DNA of 64,000 bases from positions 21,632,828-21,696,827 of the forward strand of contig NC_087076.1 of assembly GCF_026151205.1 (NCBI RefSeq). The letters run 5' to 3'. Source of the stretch: Bolinopsis microptera (lineage: Eukaryota; Ctenophora; Tentaculata; Lobata; Bolinopsidae). This document shows, in pieces, positions 1-15,600 of the stretch. Both the position numbers and the translations under genes were made by a program. The notes under the pieces are model-generated. The model had not been told where the DNA came from. It saw nothing but the letters and a program-made list of their open reading frames with translations, and did no database searches. Every line of letters begins with the position of its first letter. Positions within the stretch are counted from its first letter, which is position 1.

Positions 1-132
1 TTATTATAAACAAGCTGTGTCTTGTACATTCAGCTTATAAACAAGCTGTGTCTTGTACATTCAGCTTATAAACAAGCTGTGTCTTGTACATTTAACATTC
101 AGCTTATAAACAAGCTGTGTCTAGTGCCTTGT
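1..132. repeat. 31-bp tandem repeat, 4 copies, in EML intron
   Basis: About four tandem copies of a unit containing CTTATAAACAAGCTGTGTC, the last copies interrupted and diverging into TAGTGCCTTG. The stretch lies upstream of the first recognisable EML exon and is probably intronic. From 133 to 641 I see AT-rich sequence with no recognisable feature. Confidence 0.85.
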
Positions 133-641
133 ATAGTCTCAGAACCTGCTAATGCAATACTACATTAGGGATAATGTACTGATCGTGTCCTTTATCCCAT
201 GCATCATTGCATTAACTCCCTCGTATAATGTTTCACAGCCACATTGTCGACTGTGTAGCACGTTACATTATATTGAAATTATATTATTTGAATAATCAAT
301 GATGAGGAATAATATTAAATTCTGAGCTGTAGATCTAAGGTGTTTGTTTGAATGTCAGCTGTCTTAAAATTATTTGTAACACCGCTGCTGAAAATTTGAG
401 TTCAACTCTAACCTTATAATGGTCTCTGATCTGATCGCAGTAATATATTTACTTTTTTAGTATATATTTTAATGATGTTGAACAGAAATTCTAGGCACGT
501 GATAGTTTTCATTCATGCTTCCTGCAGATTACACCTTTCACGGAACAGTTACAGTGGAAAAAGAAACTGAAAAATAAAACCATTATTTTACCAGTTTTTT
601 TAAATGTTCAGACTCACCCTAATTTAAACCCCACTTTTCAG

Positions 642-3600
642 CCCCACGTCAGAGTGTGGAACTGCGAAACATTCGAGACACTCGCTGTACTGGGACTCGG
701 AAACTTACAGAGAGGAGTTGGCTCCGTGTCCTTCAGCCCCGTAAGTGTGGGGGACAGTGCACAACAGGTCCCCTGTAAGTGTGGGGGACAGTGCACATTG
801 CACAACAGGTCCCAACAAACCTGTCCTTCTCAAGTATTTCAAAATAATATGTAATGATGTACAGCCAAAATTTAATAATCCTCTCGGTAAAAGCCTCGAG
901 GGTACGTTCCCTAATAATCCTAGACGTATTTTTCTCTTGCAGTTAAGCTAATCACAATCTTGTTACAACTTGTGGAAGATTTATGGTAGGCTCTTTAAAA
1001 TAAGTGACAGTGATGTTACTCGGATAATTACATAAAGACTATAATCAGAAGGTAGGAAGAGGTCCGTGGTGGTCTTAATGTACCTCAAACATAACCCTTA
1101 ACATAACCCTGAAACTCACAAAGTCTACTAACTGATTCAAAACAGTAGACACGCTCCTATTTTAGCTATGTATATCAAGTGCAGCTGTTATAACACAGCT
1201 GTTATAATGCTGTTATAACACAGTTGCAGAACAGCTGTTATAATGCTGTTATAACACAGTTGCAGAACAGCTGTTATAATGCTGTTATAACACATCTGCA
1301 GAACAGCTGTATCTTGTATCTTTTGTAGTACAGCAAGATTTTAACTTACTTTTTTACTTACTTTAAGTCAAACCTTGCTATTTTTCTTGCACTTGACAGC
1401 AATAGCTATTCGGTGAGCCTTTCACTGACGAAAGAGCGTGGCCAGCGTCAAATGTTTTTAAAAATAACTCTACTTTAAATTTAATTCTTGGAAGCCTTAT
1501 CAAAGTCAATACACACCTAAACAGGTTCCTTACACAGTCGTTTCCGTGAACATTCTTACAGTTACATCGCTTGAAAACTGGAAACTCACTAAGTCTAGCT
1601 CCATAAAATGTAAAATATTCAGCATCTCTGCTTCGCATATTACACACAATGCATTCAGCTCGGACCCCGGGCTTCTTGATATAGATCTGTAATTCTCGAT
1701 ATAGATCTGTAATTACAAAATTACGCTCCATCGAAATATAGATACTGCTAGACTAATGGGTTCCCAGGTTACTGTGTGGATTTGCATGCACTGGATCCGT
1801 CTCCGCAAGCAGTTACATTTTTAGGACCCGATTAAAAAGTACCGACCTGATTTTATCGTGCAGACAAGAGACATTGTTTCTTGATTTGATTTATAAATAA
1901 TCTTATTGGGATGCATCGCTATTGATCTTAAGTTTTCTAGATTAGTCACGGTTATCGTGGGAGAACATTCAAATTATTGGAGGAAGGTTGTGGAAACATA
2001 TATAATTGAGAATATTCTGATTTACACTGCTAGATCCATCTCTCAGATCTATTTAAAGAAAACTTCGATCATGTTATCTTTAAAACTTTGACTCAAGAAA
2101 CTATTAATCATTCCAATTCCATTTTAAAAGATAAACTGGTAAAATTAACTTGTTATTAATACTGACTTTATTCAGGACGGCAGTAAAGTGCTGGCTGTAG
2201 ACGAAGGTAACGACCATACCATCTTTATCTACGACATCAAGAAAAAAGTTTCTGTCGCCAGCCAGAAGGTACCTTTCACTTTCACTTTCACTTTCACTCT
2301 AGTCCTCACATCTTATACTGTAAGGTACCTAAGAGCGTGCTAAAGATTAAGTGTACTTATTATCGTATTCCCCCTGATCACAATATGTCATGTGAGTGAG
2401 AAAGTGAGATATTCATTACATTTAGGTAACAGTATATAGATACAACATATTTTGACACAGAGTTGTGCTGTAAGATATGCACCGTGCTGATTATATGTGA
2501 AATATGTTAGATATTCGAGATATGTGAGCCGTACTAAAGCAGAGAATGTGTTCGTGTCAAATAAAATAAGGAACTGAAACTGCTATATTCCGTGCAGGCT
2601 CTTCTCACGTTGATATTCCTAATTTATACATACCCCCTGAGTAGACATTACGCCTCACTTCTACGGTGTTAAAAATGAGCTGTAGATAAAATAAATTCGT
2701 GTTCGTTACCTGATAGGCTGATATCGGATAATTTTATCAACACTTTTGACCAACTTCTCAGTGCATCACAATTTAGTTTATATATATGACACCAGCTGGT
2801 GAGAGACTAGCCTTTTATTATAATGTTATAATTTTGTGTAAAATGATGCAGGCAGTTTGTTTTAATACACTTATAATCGATTACTTATCATATTATTACC
2901 TTATCGGCCAATTTGGCGAAATTTGGCTCCTATGGCCAGGCCGCGCCGGCCAAATTAGGGTAGGAGAATTAGGACGAATAAGGTAATTCTATTTTCATTA
3001 TAATATAATATTATAATTATAGTAGGGTGTAGTCATAAGTCTATAACATATAAAATAATATATTATCTAGCGAGAATTAATTAGTCCCCACAGATATTTA
3101 CTAACGTAAATTTCTATTGTTTATAATCTATAACTGGATAAAGACAAACTTCTTAAGACGCACAAAATTAAGTCGAACTACTGCCATAGCACATTAATTA
3201 TAGTAAACTCAGTCGGCCACATCAAATAAAAGGCCCTTCGTCTTTCGTAAGATAATTATTGATTATTAGTTGCTAGAAACATCCAAAAGTCTACTATTCA
3301 TATAAGAAAGTCTATTTCTTCCGGATCTAAAATTGTTTTTAATGACTTCGTGATAATTCCTTTATACAAATATTTAACCACATTTTTCAAATATTATGTA
3401 TAATATGTTAAACCAAATTTTTTGCTCCCCAGGGACACCAAGATCCAGTGCTGGGAGCGGAGTACATACCAGGCCAGAACAACAAGTTTATCACGTACGG
3501 TAAAGGACACATAATCTTCTGGGAACAAGATGGCAATAAACTCGTCAAGAAATCTGGGCTTTTTGAGGTGAGGTCACTTTAATTTACTTTAATTTACTTT

Positions 3601-6600
3601 AATTTACTTTAATTTACTTTAATTTACTTTAATTTACTTTAATTTAATTTACTTTAATTTACTTTAATTTACTTTAATTTACTTTAATTTACTTTAATTT
3701 ACTTTAATTTACTTTAATTTACTTTAATTTACTTTAATTTACTTTAATTTACTTCAATTTACTTCCATTGCATTTGTCAAAGTATTGTCACAAACCAGCC
3801 TTATATCTTTAAAATTAATTAAGAGTTTGATTCGTTCTTTGATTAAATACGTTCGGAAATTAATTTAGATAATATCTCAGCAAATGATCGATCGAATATG
3901 AATTATGACTTACTTTGCTGAGTAACATACAAGTCAACTTCGAATTGACGTTAAATTTCGTTAGATAATTACTCCATGTATATATTCCAACATTATATTA
4001 TGTGCATAATATAATATGTTATGTAACAACCCCATAATAATATATTGCCCCTTACACACGCAAAACAATCACTAACCACAACTTTGTCTACGTCAACTCT
4101 TGCTTTACAATATAATATTATCATTCTAATGAACACAACTAAAACTTGCGTCGACCATAACCCACCAACAGCGTGTAATGGAATATGCGTGTAAGTTCTC
4201 GTATTACGTTCCTTTGTGGAGATCAAATCGCTGGTATACAATCTAAAATACACGTCCATTATTTGACTAATTATATATTACCGGTCGCGGTACACGACCA
4301 CTGCAGCACCTGTCGGTTATTAACACAGAATTGGGTACAGCCAAAAATATAAGAGCAATAATTATTGACCATCTACTAACTCAAAATCACATTTGGTGCA
4401 GATGAAATTGTAACATTATATATATAGGATGAACATAATAATATATTGGAATTATGTGGGCATTTGGTTACCATAATATACTGTCTATATTTTGTACACT
4501 TAACACGGACCTTACATGTTCAATTTGGTCATGATATGGTGGTGATTTACCAATTTCTGTTCTGTTTGAACTGTAGTTGTGGTAGTTGTGGTAGGTATGG
4601 TAGTTATGGTTACTGTAGTTGTGGTAGTTGTGGTAGTTATGGTAGTTATGGTTACTGTAGTTGTGGTAGTTGTGGTAGTTATGGTAGTTATGGTTACTGT
4701 AGTTGTGGTAGTTGTGGTAGTTATGGTAGTTATGGTTACTGTAGTTGTGGTAGTTGTGGTAGTTATGGTAGTTATGGTTACTGTAGTTGTGGTAGTTGTG
4801 GTAGTTATGGTAGTTATGGTTACTGTAGTTGTGGTAGTTGTGGTAGTTATGGTAGTTATGGTTACTGTAGTTATGGTAGTTATGGTAGTTATGGTTACTG
4901 TAGTTGTGGTAGTTGTGGTAGTTATGGTAGTTATGGTTACTGTAGTTGTGGTAGTTGTGGTAGTTATGGTAGTTATGGTTACTGTAGTTGTGGTAGTTAT
5001 GGTAGTTATGGTTACTGTAGTTACTGTAGTTATGGTAGTTATGGTAGTTATGGTTACTGTAGTTGTGGTAGTTGTGGTAGTTATGGTAGTTATGGTTACT
5101 GTAGTTGTGGTAGTTGTGGTAGTTATGGTAGTTATGGTTACTGTAGTTGTGGTAGTTATGGTAGTTATGGTAGTTATGGTTACTGTAGTTGTGGTGCTAT
5201 CAGAAGTTCAGAACATAGTTATCTGCCCAGTCCCTGCCACTGCAGAGGGACCCCATTAGATGTTGGCTATAAAGGTGGACCCCCATATTCTGGGTAGTCT
5301 CCATGAGACGCAGTCTCCATATTATGGGCACCAACAAACCATGCTGTCAGATAATGGTGGACGCTGATATCACTCGGAGCTATATCACCCGTGTCTTCCT
5401 TCATGGTCACGTGATGTTACATTTATTTCACTCCTTACTTGCTTTAACTTTATTCACAACACCATGTTCATGGCGACCTTCCTTTTTTGGAGCACAGGAG
5501 AAGTATTGAAATGTGAGCCTTTGTTCTGTTCGCATATTCTAACTTACATTAAACTTTTAAAATGTAAAATAACGACGTCATTTTCCATTTACTGCTTGTC
5601 TGGCCTTAGATTTAGTAAACTAAAATATAACGGTAAACCATTTCATGTTTTGGTCATAATGCGGTGTTTAGGTACAGGTTCCTAAACCTAAGCTTTGTGA
5701 ATTATATGGCTACCAATTCACCAGGTAGATCGTTGTAATATTTGGTACCTTTATATTACTGAAATACTTAGATATCGAAATTTATTGCCTGATAATTGGT
5801 GTATCATGGATTTATTTTGACAACTATGACAATTGCATGAAGCCTTGATACCGATGTAAACTCCAGGCTCATTATTTCCTGCCTAATAAAGGACTGGATA
5901 ATTATGCTTAATTATTATTATCATAGTAACTTTTATGCCTCATAATTACTTCTTTGCTCAGTGATCCCAATCAATAGTTGTCATTACGACGCCTTGTATT
6001 TATAATATAATTATATATTTACTGTACCCAACAATGGAGTTTACAAACCGGGACTTATTCGCTAGACCCGCAGGGCCTAAAACCAGATCTGGATCTGTTG
6101 TACTCCAAATACTGCTCTTATGTTATAACCAAATACCAGGATTATAATTAAATTCATCTATCACTGTAGTCTACAGAAAGCTAGAAATAGATTAATTGGA
6201 TAATTTACTGAGGCACGTGAACTGTTAGTACCTACAGTACCTATTAAGTTCAATGCCTAGTGCCTACACTCACTACAGTACCTATTAAGTTCAATGCCTA
6301 CATTACCTATTAAGTTTAGTGCCTACAGAACCTATTTAGTTCAATGCCTACAGAACCTATTAAGTTCAATGCCTACAGAACTTATTAAGTTCAATGCCTA
6401 CAGTGCCTATTAAGTTCAGTACCTACGCTACAGTGCAAGTGCCTATTAAGTTTAAATGAACGGAAACCCTCCCGCTGTACTGATTAAAAGCGCGGGAATG
6501 TTGTCAATGTAATCATTATTCCTTATTCAATTCGTTAAACATATTTTTGATGTGAGCAGTGAAATACACTTAGAAATAAGCTAAAATGTAATTCAAGGTA

Positions 6601-9600
6601 GTCTGAACACACCTTAGAGTGATGTTGATTGTTAATCGTAACTAAAATTATCGGGATGAGTAGTTTGAGTACCAGTATCTTGAAAAGTGGGTACTTTTGA
6701 GAGGTTAAAGTACGTGATAATGGACATGATGTGATATTAACCATGGACCAATGTATGAATGAAATTATATAGCGATGGCAATCACATTATGTATTTTTTA
6801 AATTACTCTCTACGACTCAACTTTCTACTTAACAGTTCAGCTGTTCTCGTGGAATGTATGCAGCGTGCATTCTCGTACATTACATACATTTGACACACTT
6901 ATTGCTGCAAGTATGGCGATTAACGGCCGGATTGGCGCGTAGAATGATGTAGCCTGTATGCTGTGTGTCCCAGGTACTGTAGACTTGATAACAGTATAGC
7001 CCTCTGTAAACGTACTGTGGATATAATGTTGTTCTAGAAGCTCGGACCAACTTATCACTGTTAACGTGTATGTAATACTTGTCTCAGTCTGAGGCTATGA
7101 TGGAGGAATCTGAAGTATTCCTGGGCTTCTTTCCGGTAATCGATTTGAGGTAGGGGGAAAATTATATTTTTGATCTATCCATTGACTCAAATTTGTGTTA
7201 ATATTAAATGCCAAACCTAAATTTTAGTAAGAAATATTCCTATTCGATTTGACTGCGGTACTATACGTTATATAGGAACGATTGGCTGCCATTCTAGCAC
7301 TGTGGTCGTCAGACAAGGTCGCATTATACCGGCTCAATAACTCCCCGGTGAATGCCTAAGATTCCCCAAATTCCTCACTCCTTCCATCTGCTCTGCCCTG
7401 ACTCCTAGTCCTGCGTGCTGTCGTTGTTAACTTAAAGGGTTTCCTTTCTGGCATGATTTAAACCTTTTGTTGGGTTAGCTGGATTCTCTTGAACTGTGAC
7501 ATTGTTTAAAGACGGATAGAATGATCTAAGTAAGGAATGATGTTTTGTTTTTGGAATTATAAGAATGTTCTATTTCTGTTTGCTAAAAGTGATCAACACA
7601 ATGTTGCTTGCATCGTTGAGATAGTAATTGTATCTTACAATTATGTTACAAAATCGGTAAAATATGAGACAAGCACACAAAAATTAAAATTATGATGCAT
7701 GTCATCAAAACAGGTTTTAAACAATCCAAGATAAAAATAAACGACAAATCAAGCAAAATATAGGCTTTAAAACCCCTAAAACGCCAGCACGCCGTAATGT
7801 AGATCATTCCCTTACTTTGTGGTATGGTTTCTATTTTAATAGCTGAATGTTCTTCAATGTTCTACGATTTGTAGAATATTCTTCCAGAACGGAATATTAG
7901 AATTTTATAAATTCCCAAATTTAAAGATTATATTTTGAGGCATACCTCTTCCCAAAACAAGGTAACTTCTTGAGATTCCTGTTCTTTAACTTTCCCAATG
8001 TCTTTGTTTCCTTCTAAATTATTTTCCGTTATCAAAGATAGTAATATTACCTTCAGCTACATAACAGTTACACAAGACAATAAAAAGTTCCTCGGCTTGG
8101 AGTTATTCCAATTTCATATTATCTTCTAATTGGCAAAAAAAGAGTGATTTGAAGACACTACACAGTAGTAGATTATCACGCCTTTCAACGGTGACCTTTT
8201 TTTCAGTGAAATCATTAACGATAAATTACTGTTCAGCTTCAGTGTTCACCAAGGTTAAACATTAAACAATGAAGGCTTTAAACACGTGTTTTTAGTAATG
8301 ATGATTCATGGTTATTCTTGATGCAGCATTCCTGAGTTTTGCTTAACCGTCATGTATTATGAAAACATTACATGTCCCCCTGTCCCTCGATCATTTATTT
8401 GTGAAGCTCTTCAGGCGATTTATGCATGTTATGCATGACATGGTGAATATGCAACTTGACGCTTTTCCACTTTAAACATCGTTTATGAGACGTGAAGTGG
8501 AGTAAATAACACACGAGACGTTCCCACAAAGTCATGTACAGTTGTGGCAGCCAAAACATTGTGTAAAAATACTGTGGAAGACGTGATAATTATTATGATG
8601 GCTTGGATAGCAATCTTGCAATGACTAATGACCAAGATATCAGTCAGTTGCAATGATGAATAAAACTTAAAGCAGTATTTGAAAGGAGGATGTGATTTCC
8701 AGGAACTTTAGCTAAAACCGGAACAGTATACTGTTTATGTTTACATTCATCTTTGTTCCTGTCATACAAATTTCCTATAATAATGATTACTCATTATGTA
8801 CTACTATCGAGAATACTCTGAAGTTACTTTGGTCCACCAAATGAATTCTGTATATATTGCTGTGCTGTAAAAATTGACTTTATTTATTTATTTATTTATT
8901 ATACTGTATACTCCATGGGAAGAATCACACTTGACTATGTTGATCATGAAAAGGATCTGGGTGTAATTGTGACATCAAATCTCGATTGGAAAGATCAGTG
9001 CTCCAAAGTCCTTTCTAAGGCAAACCAAAAATTAGGCATGGCGAGAAGAAATTGTTATTTTGTCCAAGACGTAAATCGTCGTAGAGTACTGTATCTCACT
9101 TTAGTGAGGAGCCTATTTGAGCATTGCTCGGTTATATGGAGACCAGTCACAAAATCCCAGATAAGCAAGCTGGAGGGCCTCCAAAAGCGTGCTATTAAGT
9201 GGATTCTTCACGAGGAGTATATGAGTTATCCACCATCCACATACATTCAAAAATGCAGACAGCTGAAGATTATGCCGATTGAAGACCGCTTTGACTTCTT
9301 GGATCTCATCTTCTTCTTTAAAATTGTGAAGCAACATATACCTGTCACTTTACCCTCATATTTGCAACCATTTCAAGGCCACTCAAGGCTCAGAAATAGT
9401 CACATGGACTCTCTATGTTTTGTAAGCTCTATCTCACCTCGAGCAAGCTCCAACGCTTTTGCCAAGAATTTCTTCTATAGGACCCACACTAAGTGGAATC
9501 ACATTCCTCTAGATATCCGTGAGATAGAGAGTATCACTGATTTTAAAAGTAAACTTTCCACTTACATGTGGGGGAAAATTATCCCGGTGGATTCGGACTC

Positions 9601-12600
9601 TGAACTTGACTATTCAATAGAAACAAATCCGTAAAATAGTTTATTCAAGATTATCTATTCTTGCTGTCTGCATTCACATATTTCTCAATTTCATCTCACA
9701 GCACAATATTTTATGAATTGATTGAATGGGTGTGTGATTTTGTTTAAAGTAACTTATTACAATTTTATAAGGGCCCATGCTTGTGCAGGAGCTGCATTTG
9801 CACTCAATATCTGTGTTTTGGTGACCCTCAGGTCCTTTGGTTACATACATTTTGTCCGAGACAATTTCAACTTTGACAATCCATGCTTAGAGGACAATAT
9901 TATATTTAACTAATTCATTGTGTAAACTTGTATGTAATTGACTGATTTGAAAGATTTCAATAAAAAAAATTTCTGTGTGTTATCTTTTCTAATTCTGGTA
10001 AATAACTGCTCTGGTCTTCAACTGGTCAAGGATAAGTCTTTACTGTGTTATAATATAGTATAATATATCTTATGAAGGCCAAGAGTCTAGATATTTCATT
10101 CTATAATATGTAAAAGTACAAAAGTGATACTGTAACTGTTTTCATAAAATATGGTATTTGAAATCCCTTTGAAATAAGATGTGTTATATTCCCAGGCGTT
10201 AAAATGCGAATACCTAACATTTGCATAACACCTCCACAAAGGAAAAGTACACAGATTGTACAATGATCCTAGCAATAAAGAGTTTACATGACTCATGAGA
10301 AAGTATTTAGTCAAGCTAAGGAGTAACAAAATACAAAATTTACATAACATAATTTTATGTACTGTTAAAAATACACATCTTTGTGCAAAAATACAAGTTT
10401 TATCTCTAAAAACTGTACTTAAACATACTCTATTTCAATAAATTTACCCATTAAATAACAGTTCTTGTCTTTTAATTAATTTAATTAATAAACGTTTATT
10501 TCAGAAACACCCCAAACCGCGTTTTATCACCGCTCTGGCATTCACTGCCGCAGGAGAGCCAATAACAGGAGATAGTAACGGAAATCTCTTCCTCTGGAAT
10601 CCTAGTGAGTTAATCTAGATTTTTAACCAATCACTGCCCTCTATTTGAAACTCATTATCCAATCACTGCCCTCTATTTTAGACTCATTACCCTATAAATT
10701 AGATTTTCAGAAACAGTCCTTATCATATTGATCATACACCTTGTTTCAATGATATTATTTCTAGTCTTAGATACTTCGATGACTTACTTAATACTTATCA
10801 TATTTTCCGGGTAACCTTAGGCCAGGGTTCAGAAATTTTACATATTTTTTCTTCAGATGAGAGGAAGATAAGCAAGCAGAAAGTCGGTGCTCATGAGGTA
10901 TGAAATTCACATGTTACCTATCTTTTCCGTCATAATTAATGAGAAGCCCAGGGATTGTGGCCCATTTTGTCGCTGTAAAGCGCACATGTTCACTGGAACG
11001 CGCGGAGAAAGTTTGTCTAGGATACTTTGACGAATTCGATCTAGCTATATATCGCACGCAGCGCACGTACGTACGTCCGTTACGCGCGTGCGCGCATCAC
11101 GACAAAATTGATCGAAAAAAACATGCATATCATCGCGATTTGAAATATCGCTTTATTGCGAATTTTGTCCGACAAAGGCTTAAATCAGGACGGATTTGAC
11201 TGTACTAAAAAGGTCTTCTGACGATATCATAGCCTTGAAATAAGTATCTAGAATAGTTGCATAAAGGATCCTGTACAAGCTAAATCTATCTCATTCAGGG
11301 ATCTGTTTACTCTGTCGCAGTGAAAGGGGACGAAATCTACACCGGTGGTCAGGACTGCAAAGTCAAGAAATTCAGCTGTAGCGACCTTGCGGAGGTAGAT
11401 TCTTGGCAGCTGGACTCCGCTACCCATGGGCGAGTGAGAGCCATTGCGTTTGTTGGCGAAGATCTGGCTGTCGGCACCTACAATAACGGCATGTTGTACG
11501 GAAAGTTCGGCGATGCTCCTGAGCAGATCATTTATGTGAGCAACCTTTAATCGGCATAATAACCGAAATATATAAAGATTTTGATATTTTCGATCAAAAG
11601 CTATAGTACAGACAGATCCGTCTAAAAAAATCGATCTGCTGACACTCAAAGCTTTCAGAGGTTTTTTGACGTTTTTGAGTCCCATTAGGTGCCCTTTATG
11701 GCTGACCAACTTTTCCAAACTTTTCCACTTGTCTTAAGGCCACTTTTTGCCACTTTACCACTTTTTACCACCTTTTTTGTTTGTCGAATATCTTTAGTTG
11801 TGAACATCGTAAAAGGTTGCGGATCAATCAAGTGTGTTCATATTATCAGGAAGAAAAACTTTTGTTCAAACAATTTTTACGTCAGATAATGAGTTAATTG
11901 GATAATTATCAATTAACTAATTAGCAAAATTCTAAAAAATTTTTATTGGCTAAAAATGATCGGAATAGCTTAAAACACGGAGAAAAGTAGTTTTTAGAAA
12001 AAATTTTAAAATTTTTCACTTACATTTTTTTTTCGAGACTTAAAAAAATTTCGAAAATTAAAAAAAAAATTTCCGCCAAAAGTGATCAAATCGCATGAAA
12101 CACGGATAAAAATGCCTTTCTAAAAAACGTAGTGAATTTTTCGTTTCAAGAATACTTAAATCGCCAATATTTGTAGTTGGAGTTCAGTAAATCTCGGCAG
12201 ATTTTAGTAATCAGGAATTAGTAATAGTATTACTAAGTGAAGAGGTCTGAAACTGAAAAACGTTAACCATACGATCGCGCGGCGATATAAGAGTTTCATA
12301 AACTAATTTTCACAGAAACTGCACCAATGGCACAGTCAAGATCGAAACGATAGCCTGCTGTACTGTCATTTTATTGATTTCAATGATGAATCAGTGGGGT
12401 TAAGATAATCACATTTGTAATAAAATATAAATAAAACATCTCTGTACCGTCAATTGTGCTAGTCTAAACCAGCCTACCTGTATTACCAGACCTCTTCTTT
12501 TCCTCGACAATCAAACCAAGTTGCTCATATCGCATTTGGTGGGTGATGTAAGTAGTAATGCGCTTAGTCAATAAAGACACCGTGATTTTTATTAAAAGGA

Positions 12601-15600
12601 GATGATGAAGCAAGTATTCATGACACAAAGAAGAATGGTCGGTGGGGATTGGGACCCACTTAAATCACCTTAACACAGTGCCCTCGGTAATCCATCCTGT
12701 CATTCAAATCACCTTAACACAGTGCCCTCAGTAATCCATCCTGTCATTCAAATTATTTGTTATATAGTAGTGTTGTAGGTATTGAAACTTATACATAACG
12801 AGCTGTATTCAATCAGAATACGACACAATACGTGTATAATATGGCTCTTAATGAGAAACCCGGTATAGAGACGTTTTAAAGTTTATCACGAAAAAGTATA
12901 CTTGGCCTCATTACATGGCTCATTTACAGTTCGAAGAAGGCAAGAACAGATCAAGGAAACTAAGGAACAGCCAGGTCCAGAAAGCAAGTGTAAATACACC
13001 TTCCAACATCAACTGTGACTTGTTTTGTATTGTTCTGCATACCGCTTCATTTGCTATGCTGGATACCTCAAATCACCCCCATATGTCAGGGTCGGCTAAA
13101 CGTAAAATCAGCAAGGGTAACATACTGGCAAGGGTAAGATGTAGATACGAGTGACGGGCAAGGGGTAGTAAAGAACCGGTAATAGTTAATTCAGTGAAAT
13201 ATTCCACGAGAGTCAGGATATTTTGGAAATTGCTAATAGAGACAGATTCTGATCAGGAAGGATTGTAAATGTTATTGAGGTTGTTGATTTGAAATCCGGA
13301 CGTCGTGAGGTAAAAATACAGGTTCTTCCCGTAGGATATTCGGGGCTATGATGATCAGCTCAGGATTAATGTGGGACAGATGGACGGGCATTGAAAAGAG
13401 CGAGTTGAAAGCTTTCTGGTCTTTTCTTGCCTTCTTTGAGCCATGAGGCCAAGTAGACGTTTTCGTGATAAACTGTAAAACCTCTCCATACTGGGCCTCT
13501 CACGGGAGAAACGAGAAGTGTACGATATAGAACGTTTCATATACCTCATTAAGGGCCATAATATAATATACACGTATTGCATTGTGTCGTTTTGTGATTG
13601 AATACAGCTCGATATGTATTACTACTTACATCACCCACCAAATGCGATATGAGCAACTTGGTTTGATTGTCGAGGAAAAGAAGAGGTCTGGTAATACAGG
13701 TAGGCTGGTTTAGACTAGCACAATTGACGGTACAGAGATGTTTTATTTATATTTTATTACAAATGTGATTATCTTAACCCCACTGATTCATCATTGAAAT
13801 CAATAAAATGACAGTACAGCAGGCTATCGTTTCGATCTTGACTGTGCCATTGGTGCAGTTTCTGTGAAAATTAGTTTATGAAACTCTTATATCGCCGCGC
13901 GATCGTATGGTTAACGTTTTTCAGTTTCAGACCTCTTCACTTAGTAATACTAATTCCTGATTACTAAAATCTGCCGAGATTTACTGAACTCCAACTACAA
14001 GTATTCTTGAAACGAAAAATTCACTACGTTTTTTAGAAAGGCATTTTTATCCGTGTTTCATGCGATTTGATCACTTTTGGCGGAAAATTTTTTTTTAATT
14101 TTCGAAATTTTTTCTAAGTCTCGAAAAAAAAATGTAAGTGAAAAATTTTAAAATTTTTTCTAAAAACTACTTTTCTCCGTGTTTTAAGCTATTCCGATCA
14201 TTTTTAGCCAATAAAAATTTTTTAGAATTTTGCTAATTAGTTAATTGATAATTATCCAATTAACTTATTATCTGACGTAAAATTTGTTTGAACAAAAGTT
14301 TTTCTTCCTGATAATATGAACACACTTGATTGATCCGCAACCTTTTACGATGTTCACAACTAAAGATATCCGACAAACAAAAAAGGTGGTAAAAAGTGGT
14401 AAAGTGGCAAAAAGTGGCCTTAAGACAAGTTGAAAAGTTTGGAAAATTTGGTCAGCCATAAAGGGCACCTAATGGCACTCAAAAACGTCAAAAAACCTCT
14501 GAAAGCTTTGAGTGTCAGCAGATCGATTTTTTTAGACGGATCTGTCTGTACTACTAACCAGTGTCACGAAACAGGGAATTTTTAACGTCCGGAAGCTTCC
14601 TTTCAAAGTAGAGTACTGAATCGCCTGATCCATTAGCTGACTAACAATTATCTCAGGGTCATGGAGCAGGAGACTTGTGGGGAGGAGCGAACCACCCACT
14701 GGAGAACTCATTCGCTACAGTAGGTCAGGACAAGGTCGTGTACATCTGGGATGCAGAAAGCCACACTCCCAAACAAGTGTTCAAAGTTGAGAAACCTGCC
14801 CAAGCTTGCTGCTTCTCTCCTGATGGTGAGAACTTATCCAATGATCTGATTTGGGTTAAATTGTAGGCCAGGCAATTCTACAGCAGGGTGTTATAATTGT
14901 TGGCGCGTAGATTTCGATAATAGAGATTTCGTTGAATAGGACCCGTTGAAAAAAAAATGATTTCGTCATCAAAATAAAATACACATCAAACTACTAACTA
15001 CATTCGATTTCCGTCTCAACTTTACTATTATTCCAGGAAGTGTGTTAGCTGTTGCCAGTACAACAGGGGAATGGTGGGTTTTGGACAGCAAGAACGGCCT
15101 CGTTCTCTCCTCCTACAAATCCGGACCGGAACAGATTGATGCTATGAGCTATAGTCCAGGTTAGAAGTTACACATATACACTATGGTGGTCACATTTGGA
15201 GACATTTTGGCTTTTATAAAATTAACTTGGTTCAGAGATACATTTTTCCGTGGTCTAAGAGTTGAAATTGTGTATATATCTGGCGCAAGGAATCGAGATT
15301 AGAGTTGATAAAAGTCAAGTATGTTGAGCAGTGTTAAAGTGTACCGTCTGTATTAGGGACTAGTGAGTATATTGTTTGTGCTAGGCGACTAATTTGACGG
15401 AAACTAGCAAAAAAAGTCATATTGTAATTATGAAGTCAACATTTTAAATGCTCCTATAAAGCTATAACATCAAGCTAGATACATAAGCACATAATCACCA
15501 GATATATAAAAAATAAAAATTCACTAAGTTTTTTTAAAAAGCATTTTTATCCACGTTTCATGCAATTTGATAAATTCGAAATATTTTTTAAAAATTTTCG

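Noticed and set aside
4446-5297. 283-codon Cys/Gly/Ser/Tyr-rich frame
   Set aside because: It is a 42-bp, period-three minisatellite inside an EML intron; the alternative register is also open as Val/Met repeats, so openness carries no coding signal.
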